Below, in pieces: positions 49,152 to 57,916 of a DNA stretch of 64,000 nucleotides. Source of the DNA: Kocuria sp. Its GTDB lineage: Bacteria > Actinomycetota > Actinomycetes > Actinomycetales > Micrococcaceae. The first letter of the stretch is position 1. Each line of letters begins with the position of its first letter. A model generated the notes under the pieces. That model was not told where the DNA came from. It did not search any database and worked only from the letters and a program-made list of their open reading frames with translations. A program made the position numbers and the translations under genes. The stretch spans positions 310,001-374,000 of the forward strand of contig JAUNHG010000002.1 in the NCBI GenBank assembly GCA_030524035.1, written 5' to 3'.

Positions 49152-51766
49152 CGTCACTGCAACGCCATCATCTGCTGGCTCCGCTGCCCACTGTGGATAT
49201 CAGGTTAGTCCCAGCGGGTATCACGGCATGGACCACGGCACTGGTGGTCACGGGGCAGTGGTTTACCGCACCCTTAGAGTCTCAAAACTGGTGGGCTACA
49301 TGGGGTGTGGCTGGTGCAGTGGCTTTGGGGGTTGGTGCAACCGGAGCTCTACTGTCGGCACTGGTGTGCCTACGTGCGCTGCGGCCAGACACCCAAGGGA
49401 GACCACTAACGAAACATTGGTGCCATCCCTTTTGGAGTCAGGCGATCCCCAGTGCTGTGTTATGCGTACTGATCTCGGGGACTGTTGCCGTTTGTGCTGT
49501 CGACCAGCAAGTAACAGAACACCAAGCCGTAACCATGAGCATGACGACAGAATCTGCACCAGAGGTGGCGGCGAGCCATTCACCGGGCGCGGCATACAGA
49601 ATCCGATTGACCGTTACTGATCGCCCGGTTCCCTGGCACGCTAGCGCATCCGCCGATGTTACTTCCTGGGCCAGGGGCAGTGGTGAAGCCGCATCCGGTG
49701 TCGTCGTGCCAGTACGTGGTGATGGTTTTTCTGCCACCGTATTTGCCGAGAATCCCCAGTGGAGACAGCTGAGGGCTGGTGATCGAGTCACCGCTGTAGT
49801 GACTCGATCACCAGAAAGTGGGGGAGAAATTGTTTTAAGGTCGGCAAGCCCGCCGGAGGTTGTGGGGAGGGACGAACCCACGGGGTTGATGGGATGGGTC
49901 GAAACATCCACCACGCGTTTTATGGCGGATGCTCTCAACCGTGGCCCGGAAGCTGCCAGTTTGCTTCCCGGGATGACCTACGGGGACCGAAGCGGTTTTG
50001 ACCCTGCCCTCGAACAGGCGATGAAAGACACCGGGCTGACGCATTTAACTGCCGTATCCGGCTCTAACTGTGCTTTGGTGATGATCCTGACCGGACATAT
50101 GGTGTTGAGCTTCGGGGCCGGGCGAAAAACCTGTATAACAGTGGGTCTGTTCGCGTTAGGGCTTTTTGTGGTGTTGGTGGGACCTGATGCCTCAGTGCTC
50201 CGGGCAGCTGTTATGGGACTGGTTGCTGCCATCGGCGTGTTGGCAGGGCGTGGTGGGGCCTCATTGGCTGCGCTCAGTGTTGCCGTATGTGGCTTGCTCA
50301 TCGTGGACCCCGGGTGGGGCAGAGATTTCGGATTTGCATTATCCGTGTGCGCCACCGCCGGAATCGTAGTGACTGGCCGTCCCCTTATTCGCATCCTGAC
50401 GTGCCGACTTCCTCCGTTTTTGGCGACAGCCATCGCTATCCCGGTCGTAGCCCAGCTGTGGTGTGCTGCCGTGCTGACGCTTTTGACTCCCAGCGTTCCG
50501 GTGTTTTCTGTTCTGGCCAATGCCGTCGTAGCTCCCACGGTGCCGGTGATCACGGTACTTGGTTTATTGGCGTTGTTGTGCTTTGGACAACCAGTCGCAG
50601 TTGGCCACGTTGTGGGGCAGGCACTACTAAACCTTGGTGAGTTGCCCGTGACATTCGTGGCAACAACAGCCAGGTTTTTTGCGGGACTTCCGGCAGCGGT
50701 GTTGCCGTGGTGGTCACCTCCGCTTGGTCCCATCGTGATGGCGTTGATCTGTCTGGTAATGATCCTCGCAGTGCATCGTTGGGATGCTCGACTGACTCGT
50801 CGTTTGACTTCCGGAATGGTTGACACTACACCGGTGGCGTTGTCTGTGCCCGAGGACTATTGGCATCGAGTACGGCGTCGTCAACGGTGGATCACCGTAG
50901 GTTCGTGGACTGTGGCGCTCGCGTGTGTGGTGATTTTCGTAGCGGGGCTATTCGTGAAGCCCGCTATTCGAGAGGACTGGATGGCCCTCATGTGCGATGT
51001 AGGACAAGGTGATGCCCTCCTGATCCGTGGAAGCACGGGGGAGAAAACCAACACGGTGCTGATTGATACGGGCCCAGACCCCACCGCTGTGCAACGGTGC
51101 CTGAAAGATGCGGGGGTTACCAACCTAGACCTATTGATCCTTAGTCATGACCACGCAGATCACGTGGCTGGTGCAGCAGGACTAGATCGCCACGTACATA
51201 TTGAGCATGTGTGGTGGTCTACCGGCACGGGCAAACCACCCCATGAAATCTCCGCATGGGACACCCCTTCTAATACCCCGTCGCCGGGAACTGTACTGGA
51301 AACGGAGACGATGAAGATTGATGTTCTTGCGGCTTCTACAAGACCATCTATGAGGGTGGATTCCAGCGGAGAGAACAACGCCTCGCTGGCGGTACGTATA
51401 CAGCTTCTGGGCAATCGTGATTTTCCCACAACGACGGTGTTTTCTGCAGGGGACCTAGAAGAAGGCGGCGCCGATCGCTTACTGCGAGAATACGGTGACC
51501 AGCCGGGGGGACCATTAGATGCTGACGTTCTGAAAGTTTCACATCATGGAGCAGCCAATGGTGGAACAGCGATTGTGGATGCCACCTCACCCGCCGTCGC
51601 ATTGATTTCCGTGGGTGCAGATAACAGCTACGGGCATCCGAGCCCACGCATTACATCCCATCTGAGTGCCGCGGGGATTATGGTGGCCCGTACAGACCAA
51701 TTAGGCGCTATCGGGCTGTACCCGGACTACACTCGGCAAGAGTTAGAAGTCCGCTCCTTGCGGTAA
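49148..51766 (+). CDS. comEC: ComEC/Rec2 DNA internalisation protein
   Basis: This polytopic membrane protein forms the channel for single-stranded DNA during uptake. The 872 residues hold N-terminal helices, a soluble OB-like segment (about 140-250), the ComEC core (LTHLTAVSGSNCALVMIL) with many helices, and a C-terminal metallo-beta-lactamase domain with H667-D-H669...D671-H672 (LSHDHADH), VSHHGAANGG and GADNSYGHPSP. An unusual perfect inverted repeat lies in the OB-like segment. GTG start overlaps comEA. No sign of disruption. Confidence 0.93.
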   Translation: MTSLQRHHLLAPLPTVDIRLVPAGITAWTTALVVTGQWFTAPLESQNWWATWGVAGAVALGVGATGALLSALVCLRALRPDTQGRPLTKHWCHPFWSQAIPSAVLCVLISGTVAVCAVDQQVTEHQAVTMSMTTESAPEVAASHSPGAAYRIRLTVTDRPVPWHASASADVTSWARGSGEAASGVVVPVRGDGFSATVFAENPQWRQLRAGDRVTAVVTRSPESGGEIVLRSASPPEVVGRDEPTGLMGWVETSTTRFMADALNRGPEAASLLPGMTYGDRSGFDPALEQAMKDTGLTHLTAVSGSNCALVMILTGHMVLSFGAGRKTCITVGLFALGLFVVLVGPDASVLRAAVMGLVAAIGVLAGRGGASLAALSVAVCGLLIVDPGWGRDFGFALSVCATAGIVVTGRPLIRILTCRLPPFLATAIAIPVVAQLWCAAVLTLLTPSVPVFSVLANAVVAPTVPVITVLGLLALLCFGQPVAVGHVVGQALLNLGELPVTFVATTARFFAGLPAAVLPWWSPPLGPIVMALICLVMILAVHRWDARLTRRLTSGMVDTTPVALSVPEDYWHRVRRRQRWITVGSWTVALACVVIFVAGLFVKPAIREDWMALMCDVGQGDALLIRGSTGEKTNTVLIDTGPDPTAVQRCLKDAGVTNLDLLILSHDHADHVAGAAGLDRHVHIEHVWWSTGTGKPPHEISAWDTPSNTPSPGTVLETETMKIDVLAASTRPSMRVDSSGENNASLAVRIQLLGNRDFPTTTVFSAGDLEEGGADRLLREYGDQPGGPLDADVLKVSHHGAANGGTAIVDATSPAVALISVGADNSYGHPSPRITSHLSAAGIMVARTDQLGAIGLYPDYTRQELEVRSLR
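49776..49814. repeat. Perfect 16-base inverted repeat inside comEC
   Basis: CTGGTGATCGAGTCAC (49776-49791) is followed after seven bases by its exact reverse complement GTGACTCGATCACCAG (49799-49814). The element is wholly within the comEC frame, around residues 210-223, and encodes a plain stretch (AGDRVT...VTRSPE). It can form a very stable hairpin in mRNA or a cruciform in DNA. Confidence 0.9.
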
Positions 51767-51787
51767 ACGGTAGGGGATTCTTGAAGC

Positions 51788-52795
51788 ATGCCACCACGTA
51801 AAAGTGACCGTTCAGCCTCCGCAGCACCCACCTGGCGGGATGTTGAACCTGCTGCTTTGATCTTGCTTACCGGCAAAGAGGGCTACTTGGCTGCCCGTGC
51901 GGTAGAACGCATCCGGTCGTTGGTGAAGCGCGCCAGTGGGGAAGTGGAATTCACTCGTGTTGATGCCGCTACTTATGGTGCCGGGCAGTTGTCCGTGCTG
52001 GCCAGCCCTTCTCTTTTTGGGGAAGCGAAAGTGATCGTGCTCGAAGATCTTGCTCACATGACGGATGATCTTTTGACGGATGCTTTGGCCTACGTACAAC
52101 ATCCGGATCCCGATGTTGTCACCGTCTTTGTACACAGTGGGGGAACACGTGGCAAAAAACTGCTGGACGCCCTGAAATCCGTGGCCGTGGTCGTGGAGTG
52201 CACACCGTTAAAAAATGACCGGGAAAAAGTTGATTTTGTCCGTCATGAGTTCCGCATCCATGGACGCAGCATTGAACCAGATGCCGCGCGAGCATTGACA
52301 GAGGCTGTTGGAACTTCAACATCTGAATTGGCTGCAGCATGTGCACAGCTTTTGTCTGATGGACCCGAGCACATCACCTATGACGTGGTGGATACCTACT
52401 ACGGAGGGCGGGTAGAAGCTACTGCCTTCAAAGTGGCAGATGCCGTGCTAGCTGGACGGTTGGAGGCTGCTTTGAAACTGTGGCGTCAAGCCCTTGATAC
52501 GGGTACAGATCCTGTGCCTATGGTGGCTGCCCTGGCGGTTAAAGTCCGACTGGTAGCTGCCGTTCATGGTGTCCGTGGGTCCACTGGTCAGTTAGCAGGG
52601 GCCGTCGGTGCGGCACCGTGGCAGGTGGAACGAGCCCAACAAGAAAGCCGCCGCTTTGAGCAAGAAGATATGGTGGCGGCGTTACAAGCATTGGCCGATG
52701 CAGACGCCCAAGTTAAAGGAGAATCCCGGGATGCTGCTTACGCAGTAGAACGGGCAATCACAACCATTGCGCTCTCCGCACGTCGTTCAGTCTGA
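51788..52795 (+). CDS. holA: DNA polymerase III subunit delta
   Basis: Delta opens the beta sliding clamp as part of the clamp loader. The 335 residues follow the family: an N-terminal AAA-like domain (LILLTGKEGYLAARAVERIR; SPSLFGEAKVIVLED), a middle domain (LTEAVGTSTSELAAACAQLL) and a helical C-terminal collar domain. Delta lacks a functional ATP site, as here. It follows comEC by 21 bases in the comEA-comEC-holA order and is closed by a bidirectional hairpin. Confidence 0.92.
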   Translation: MPPRKSDRSASAAPTWRDVEPAALILLTGKEGYLAARAVERIRSLVKRASGEVEFTRVDAATYGAGQLSVLASPSLFGEAKVIVLEDLAHMTDDLLTDALAYVQHPDPDVVTVFVHSGGTRGKKLLDALKSVAVVVECTPLKNDREKVDFVRHEFRIHGRSIEPDAARALTEAVGTSTSELAAACAQLLSDGPEHITYDVVDTYYGGRVEATAFKVADAVLAGRLEAALKLWRQALDTGTDPVPMVAALAVKVRLVAAVHGVRGSTGQLAGAVGAAPWQVERAQQESRRFEQEDMVAALQALADADAQVKGESRDAAYAVERAITTIALSARRSV

Positions 52796-52805
52796 CCGGC
52801 GTGAT

Positions 52806-52856
52806 ATAGATCAAGCCGCAGACCGTGCGTTACGCGAGGCTTGCGGCTTGATCTAT
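52806..52856. terminator. Bidirectional terminator between holA and rpsT
   Basis: ATAGATCAAGCCGCA (52806-52820) and TGCGGCTTGATCTAT (52842-52856) form a perfect 15-bp stem with a 21-base loop. It lies between the ends of two convergent genes and can serve both. No strong U-run on either strand. Confidence 0.8.
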
Positions 52857-52883
52857 CAGCGGCGATGACTGGTGTTTTGGCGT

Positions 52884-53147
52884 TCAGGCCATCCGATTGA
52901 CGCGTGCAGCCAGTCCAGACTTTTTGTTAGCTGCGTTGTTCTTGTGCAGGACGCCCTTGGAAACGGCTTTGTCATATTTGCGAGAAACTTCACGTAGTGC
53001 GGTGGTCGCAGCGTCCTTATCACCGGAAGCTACGGCTGCATCGAGGCGACGCACGTAGGTTTTCAACTCAGACTTGTATGCGTTGTTGCGCAGACGAGCT
53101 TTCTCATTGGTCAGAATGCGCTTTTTCTGGGACTTGATGTTGGCCAC
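52884..53147 (-). CDS. rpsT: 30S ribosomal protein S20
   Basis: S20 is a small basic protein that binds 16S rRNA early in assembly. The 87 residues match the family throughout ([42 protein letters not shown]). The start is GTG at 53147 with AAGGAG seven bases upstream. It is transcribed alone and ends at the holA terminator. Confidence 0.96.
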   Translation of the reverse strand: MANIKSQKKRILTNEKARLRNNAYKSELKTYVRRLDAAVASGDKDAATTALREVSRKYDKAVSKGVLHKNNAANKKSGLAARVNRMA

Positions 53148-53293
53148 AGATAACTCCTTTTGAGTGAGCGATGATCGGTCAGTGAGGGCAAACGGACGGT
53201 GTCACCGACTGAGACGTTGAGAGTGGGGATGCTCTTGTGGCGTCCTGTCCGCAGTGCCCGACGATCAGTGCGGACACACAGCGGAAAACTCTA
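53148..53293 (-). promoter_or_regulatory. rpsT promoter and structured leader
   Basis: On the minus strand TAGAGT (plus-strand 53288-53293) is the best -10, giving a leader of roughly 130 bases. The leader contains a perfect 8-bp stem, TGTCCGCA/TGCGGACA (53246-53276). S20 autoregulation is known in E. coli; whether this leader serves that purpose is not shown. Confidence 0.4.
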
Positions 53294-53317
53294 GCAGAAG
53301 CGCCCGCCAACGTGGAG

Positions 53318-53893
53318 TCACCGGGCGTGAAGTGCTTGAACTACCGTGTCGAAACGTTCGCGTTCCAAAACGGCACCGTCTCGACGAATATCTGCTTCCA
53401 GCACGCGGATCACACGGTCTACTCGAACTTCTGAGGGGCGTCCTTGTCGGTCCCATTTGCCCATGCCGATATCTACGTAATTGTTATCACGTGAGCGCTC
53501 GTTATTGCGATCTTTGGAGGTCAACATCAATCCCAATAAGTATTCACCGTCACGCCCTACCAACAGAATGGGGCGGTCTTTGCCTTGGTTGTAATTTTCC
53601 TGGAACGGCACCCAGGCCCACACAATTTCCCCAGGATCAGCCTTGCCATCCGGGTGGGGGTTATAGCTGGGGTTGATACGGCCTACGTAATCACCGGGGT
53701 AGGGCTTGGAAAGCTGGCCAGCTTCTCCACCAGCGGCGTGCCGTGAGCCCGAATGTGAGGGGACAGTAGACGTTGCTACTGCCCTGGAACGGCGTTGGGT
53801 GGAAGTCGCACGGGATTGGTACCTCCGGGTCCGACGGTAGACAGTCATCGCCATGCGGATGAGTCGTTTGATATTGGCATCCATGGTGGTCAT
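53318..53893 (-). CDS. PemK/MazF-like protein without partner antitoxin
   Basis: This protein of about 191 residues has a basic, probably disordered N-terminus of about 70 residues (YRRTRRYQSR). A PemK/MazF-like barrel follows: GEIVWAWVPFQE, KDRPILLVGRDGEYLLGLMLTSKDR and RVDRVIRV. MazF toxins are mRNA endonucleases, but this family lies next to rpsT in many Micrococcales without an antitoxin gene and may not be a toxin. None of the flanking frames encodes a small antitoxin. ATG at 53893 is preferred over one three codons further in. It is divergent from crtE. Confidence 0.72.
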   Translation of the reverse strand: MTTMDANIKRLIRMAMTVYRRTRRYQSRATSTQRRSRAVATSTVPSHSGSRHAAGGEAGQLSKPYPGDYVGRINPSYNPHPDGKADPGEIVWAWVPFQENYNQGKDRPILLVGRDGEYLLGLMLTSKDRNNERSRDNNYVDIGMGKWDRQGRPSEVRVDRVIRVLEADIRRDGAVLERERFDTVVQALHAR

Positions 53894-53945
53894 TGAACCA
53901 CCACAGGAAGATATCTGGTTGCTTTCAGCTCCATGACGAGTCAAG

Positions 53946-55022
53946 GTGTGGTCCAATGAGGGGGTGACCTTCACGCATTCCGACGCAGCTGCCGGCCCCC
54001 CGCCTGTTCTTGAGGCCTTCTTGGAAGACTCGCGACAGCGTGCGGCCAAAATTTGCCCCAGTTTTGAGGGACTCTGGGCTGAAATCACACGGTTGAGCAG
54101 TGGAGGTAAGCGTTTGCGTCCAACACTTGTGGCTATGGCAGCGCGGCCTTACGGAGCTGATGTTCCTCCTGTGGCAGTCGAGACAGTGGGGGCAGCGTTT
54201 GAACTACTGCATAGTGCGCTGATTATCCATGACGATGTGATTGACCGTGATACCCGGCGTCGTCACGAACCCACATTGCATGGCGCTGCTCAGCAGCGCG
54301 TCACGGCACGTGGCGTTGGAGCTGACCGCGCCGAGCACTACGGGTATAGCGTGGGGATTATCGCCGGCGACTTAGCTCTGATGGGGGCTCAACGGTTAGT
54401 CCGCTCGGCCAGACTGCAGTCTATGGTGAGCGAGCGAGTCATGGAGTTATTGGACCAGGCGGTATTTGCCTCGGCAGCGGGCGAACTGATGGACATCGAT
54501 CACGCTTTACCGGACTTTTTGCCTTCTTCTGATGCTGTCGTGCAGGCCACATGGTTGAAAACTTCTGTGTATTCCTTTGAAGCTCCGTTGCAAGCTGGAG
54601 CACTGGTGGCTGGTGCCCCGGAGGACCACATTCAGGCATTAGGGGATATCGGTATGCACTTGGGCTTGGCTTTTCAATTAGCGGATGATTTGTTGGGCGT
54701 GTTTGGCAACGATGAGTACACGGGTAAATCCATTGATAATGATCTTCGGGAAGGCAAACACACACTGTTGATCGCCGAAGCGATGGCTCGTGATGACAAC
54801 CACCGTGTGCGCTCCTTAATGGCACAGCCTTGTTTATCCCAGGAAGACACCCAAATCCTTCGGAGTTTTTTGACGGAAAGTGGTGCACGCCAGGCGGTAG
54901 AAACTCGTGCTCGTGAGGCGGCGGCCCATGCGCGGAAAATTGCAGAAGATGCGCAGCTTCCTGCCCCCTTGATTCAGGATGTCCATGCTGTGGCGCGTGA
55001 TGCTGTGGAGCGTATGCGATGA
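53946..55022 (+). CDS. crtE: Geranylgeranyl diphosphate synthase (carotenoid type)
   Basis: This polyprenyl synthase is expected to supply C20 diphosphate to CrtB and C5/C15 precursors to the pathway. The 358 residues contain the first Asp-rich motif DDVID (96-100), GGKRLRP, and the second Asp-rich region FQLADDLLGVFGND (about 243-256) followed by GKSIDNDLREGKHTLL. GTG at 53946 or 53964 may be the start; neither has a strong ribosome binding site. It is first in a five-gene operon, with its stop overlapping crtB (ATGA). Confidence 0.9.
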   Translation: MWSNEGVTFTHSDAAAGPPPVLEAFLEDSRQRAAKICPSFEGLWAEITRLSSGGKRLRPTLVAMAARPYGADVPPVAVETVGAAFELLHSALIIHDDVIDRDTRRRHEPTLHGAAQQRVTARGVGADRAEHYGYSVGIIAGDLALMGAQRLVRSARLQSMVSERVMELLDQAVFASAAGELMDIDHALPDFLPSSDAVVQATWLKTSVYSFEAPLQAGALVAGAPEDHIQALGDIGMHLGLAFQLADDLLGVFGNDEYTGKSIDNDLREGKHTLLIAEAMARDDNHRVRSLMAQPCLSQEDTQILRSFLTESGARQAVETRAREAAAHARKIAEDAQLPAPLIQDVHAVARDAVERMR

Positions 55023-55972
55023 CTGCCGAGAGCGTATCTTCTAACCGCATAGCAGCTCAGCGTTACGACCATGCGGCGCAGACAGCTGCAGCTACCGTGA
55101 TCACGGCCTATTCAACGTCTTTTGGCATGGCGTGCCGACTCCTTAGCTCAGATGTTCGTACACAGGTGCGCTCCGTGTATGCCCTGGTGCGTGTGGCGGA
55201 TGAAATTGTTGATGGTGCTAGCGCGGGATCGGGAGTGAGTCCCGAAGAGGCATGGGATCTTCTTCAAGAACTGGAAGCAGAAACTTTAGCGAGTATCACA
55301 CGTGGTTTTTCCACAAATTTGGTGGTTCATGCTTTTTCGTTGGCTGCCAGGCAAGCCGACATCACGGACGAATTAATATCTCCCTTTTTCGCCTCCATGC
55401 GGGCGGATTTAGATCTTGAGATACACTCAGACGCCTCCTTAGATCAATATGTGTATGGGTCAGCCGAAGTCGTGGGGCTGATGTGTCTCAAGATTTTTCT
55501 GGCGTCGTCTCCGGTGGGTCCCGGCCAGGAAAAGGAGTTAGTTTCTGGGGCGCGTCGCTTGGGCGCAGCCTTCCAGAAGATCAACTTTCTGCGGGATCTT
55601 TCCCAGGACTACATCATGCTGGGGCGGGTGTATATTCCGGGGACAACCCCCCAGGTTTTCAATGAGTCGATTAAAAACAATATTTTAGATGATATCCAGG
55701 GCGACCTTATTGCAGCCCGTGCAGTCATTGACGACCTCCCTGATAATTCCCGCACCGCCGTGCTGGTTGCCCATGACCTCTTTGCGGAATTAGCGCGCCG
55801 TTTGCGAGCAACACCCGCTGATGATCTGCTGACCGTTCGTGTTCGTGTACCAGATACTTACAAAGTTTTTCTACTGGCGCGTGCAATGGGGACCGCTAGG
55901 GCAGTGCCGTGGATCAAGGACATAACCGCACGTCATGGCATCCCACAATCGTCTAGGAGTTCATTGTCATGA
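55019..55972 (+). CDS. crtB: Phytoene synthase
   Basis: This enzyme condenses two geranylgeranyl diphosphates to phytoene. The 317 residues carry the two Asp-rich substrate-Mg motifs, DEIVD (61-65) and NFLRDLSQDYIMLGRVYIP (about 195), and the block YSTSFGMACRLL. It overlaps crtE and crtI by four bases each, so the first three genes are translationally coupled. Confidence 0.94.
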   Translation: MTAESVSSNRIAAQRYDHAAQTAAATVITAYSTSFGMACRLLSSDVRTQVRSVYALVRVADEIVDGASAGSGVSPEEAWDLLQELEAETLASITRGFSTNLVVHAFSLAARQADITDELISPFFASMRADLDLEIHSDASLDQYVYGSAEVVGLMCLKIFLASSPVGPGQEKELVSGARRLGAAFQKINFLRDLSQDYIMLGRVYIPGTTPQVFNESIKNNILDDIQGDLIAARAVIDDLPDNSRTAVLVAHDLFAELARRLRATPADDLLTVRVRVPDTYKVFLLARAMGTARAVPWIKDITARHGIPQSSRSSLS

Positions 55973-57552
55973 CCCAGAACGTCACGGTGATCGGAGGCGG
56001 TATCAGCGGGTTAGCCGCAGCTGCTTTACTAGCCAAAGATGGCCATCGAGTCACGCTTTTTGAACGTGGTACCTGTACGGGTGGACGCGTGGGTGTGTAT
56101 AGACGTGACGGTTTCACCTTCGATACGGGACCCTCGTGGTATCTGATGCCGGAGGTTTTTGAACATTTTTTCCGCCTCATGGGGACGAGTGCGCAGCGTG
56201 AGTTAGACCTCACACGCTTAGAACCGGCGTATCGTGTTTTTGGGCAAAATTATGCTGAACCCTTGGATATTCGTGCGGATCTTGAAGATACGGTAAGGGT
56301 CTTTGAGTCTGTGGAACCGGGAGCAGGTGCAAAGATTCGTGACTATGTCGCATCAGCAGATCGTACATATAACCTGGCAGTGCAACACTTCCTTTACACC
56401 TCGTTCTCCTCACCCAAGACTTTTGCGCGTCTGCTGAACTTTGATGTGTTGCGACATCTGCCCAGCCTCGGCAAACACCTCATAAGTTCGCTGCACGCAC
56501 TAACACACCAGACCGTTAAAGACACCAGACTTCGACAAATTTTGGGATATCCCGCAGTATTTTTGGCTTCCCGTCCTCGGCAGACACCATCGATCTATCA
56601 CCTGATGTCGCGCATGGATTTGGCGGATTCTGTGCAGTATCCAACAGGTGGGTTCTTTACTATCATCCAAGCGATCGAAAGATTAGCCAGGGAGTACGGT
56701 GTAGATATCGTCCTCAACGCGAACGTGGAACGTATTCTAACTGTCCCTAATAAACAGGGAAAATACTCCGCAAAAGTTACCGGGGTGCAATGGCGTGATG
56801 CAGATGGTGCGTTGCGCGACCATACGGCAGAGCGTGTGATTTCCGCAGGGGATCTGCACCACCTGGAAACTACGATGTTGCCAGAACACCTACAGACATA
56901 TCCGCGGTCGCGCTGGGCTCGACAGCAGACAGGGCCGGGCGCTGTTTTGGTACTACTCGGTGTGCGTGGGGCCATTCCACAATTAACCCATCACAATTTA
57001 TTTTTCACAGAGGATTGGGATACGAACTTTAGTGCGATTTTTGATGATCCCACCCGAGTGCCTGACCCCGCGTCAATCTATGTGTGTAAACCATCTGAAA
57101 CAGACGAATCTATAGCTCCTGAAGGCGACGAAAACCTCTTTGTGTTGGTGCCAGTCCCTGCAGACGTCAGCATTGGACACGGTGGTAATGATGAACAAGG
57201 TTCGCCACAAGTAGAGGCTGTGGCGGATCGAGTAATAGCCCAGATCGCAGCATGGGCAGATGTGCCGGATTTAGCGCAACGAATCGTGGTTCGCCGCACT
57301 ATAGGACCCGCAGATTTTGCGGATAATTACCACGCATGGCGCGGTAATGTTCTGGGCCCAGCGCACACACTGCGGCAGTCAGCGTTCTTACGGGGGAGGA
57401 TGCGCAGCCGTACAGTCGATGGATTGCATTATTGCGGATCCACTACTGTGCCTGGAATTGGCCTTCCTATGTGTTTGATCAGTGCGGAAAATATTCTCAA
57501 GGATTTTCGTTCAAACACCACGACGGCACCCCTACCTGAACCGCAAAATTAA
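55969..57552 (+). CDS. crtI: Phytoene desaturase (lycopene-forming)
   Basis: This FAD enzyme introduces four double bonds into phytoene to give lycopene. The 527 residues show the FAD motif VIGGGISGLAAAALLAKDGHRV (about 7-28), DTGPSWYLMPEVFE and the C-terminal CrtI signature GLHYCGSTTVPGIGLPMCLISAE. Fully desaturated lycopene is the product expected from the downstream lycopene cyclase and elongase genes. The gap to the next gene is four bases. Confidence 0.94.
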   Translation: MTQNVTVIGGGISGLAAAALLAKDGHRVTLFERGTCTGGRVGVYRRDGFTFDTGPSWYLMPEVFEHFFRLMGTSAQRELDLTRLEPAYRVFGQNYAEPLDIRADLEDTVRVFESVEPGAGAKIRDYVASADRTYNLAVQHFLYTSFSSPKTFARLLNFDVLRHLPSLGKHLISSLHALTHQTVKDTRLRQILGYPAVFLASRPRQTPSIYHLMSRMDLADSVQYPTGGFFTIIQAIERLAREYGVDIVLNANVERILTVPNKQGKYSAKVTGVQWRDADGALRDHTAERVISAGDLHHLETTMLPEHLQTYPRSRWARQQTGPGAVLVLLGVRGAIPQLTHHNLFFTEDWDTNFSAIFDDPTRVPDPASIYVCKPSETDESIAPEGDENLFVLVPVPADVSIGHGGNDEQGSPQVEAVADRVIAQIAAWADVPDLAQRIVVRRTIGPADFADNYHAWRGNVLGPAHTLRQSAFLRGRMRSRTVDGLHYCGSTTVPGIGLPMCLISAENILKDFRSNTTTAPLPEPQN

Positions 57553-57556
57553 CACC

Positions 57557-57916
57557 ATGACGTTACTAAATTTCACACATCTTTTCATTTTGTTGACGAG
57601 TATGGCGGGTATGGTCATTCTGGATTTTCGCCATCGATTGTTTTTCTTTGCGTCGCCACGACGAGCAGCAGTAGTGACATGTATTGGTGTCATATTTTTT
57701 ATAGTATGGGATATTGCAGGAATCGCTCACGGAATTTTTTTACATGGGAATTCAGATATGGATACCGGAATTCTATTGGGTCCTGAAATGCCCATAGAAG
57801 AGATCGTATTTTTGACGTTCTTGTGTTACCTCACTATGAATCTACTTGTTGCGATGGAGCGTGGCTTGTGGTACTGGAGTGGTAGAGAGCAGGGCCCTCC
57901 GGAGGAGACCCAGTGA
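57557..57916 (+). CDS. crtYe: C50 carotenoid (lycopene) cyclase subunit, CrtYe-type
   Basis: This 119-residue membrane protein has about three helices and the cyclase hallmark PIEE (79-82, in EMPIEEIVFLTFL). It belongs to the small-subunit family of heterodimeric lycopene cyclases found in CrtYe/CrtYf of Corynebacterium and CrtYg/CrtYh of Micrococcus. With the other subunit it would cyclise the elongated C50 backbone; the ring type cannot be told from the sequence. ATG at 57557 gives family length; starts further upstream lie inside crtI. The base composition is richer in A/T than the neighbouring genes. Confidence 0.88.
   Translation: MTLLNFTHLFILLTSMAGMVILDFRHRLFFFASPRRAAVVTCIGVIFFIVWDIAGIAHGIFLHGNSDMDTGILLGPEMPIEEIVFLTFLCYLTMNLLVAMERGLWYWSGREQGPPEETQ

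Noticed and set aside
53932-53958. Eight-codon frame starting at ATG 53932 upstream of crtE
   Set aside because: There is no ribosome binding site, and such short frames are expected by chance. A leader peptide is possible but unsupported.
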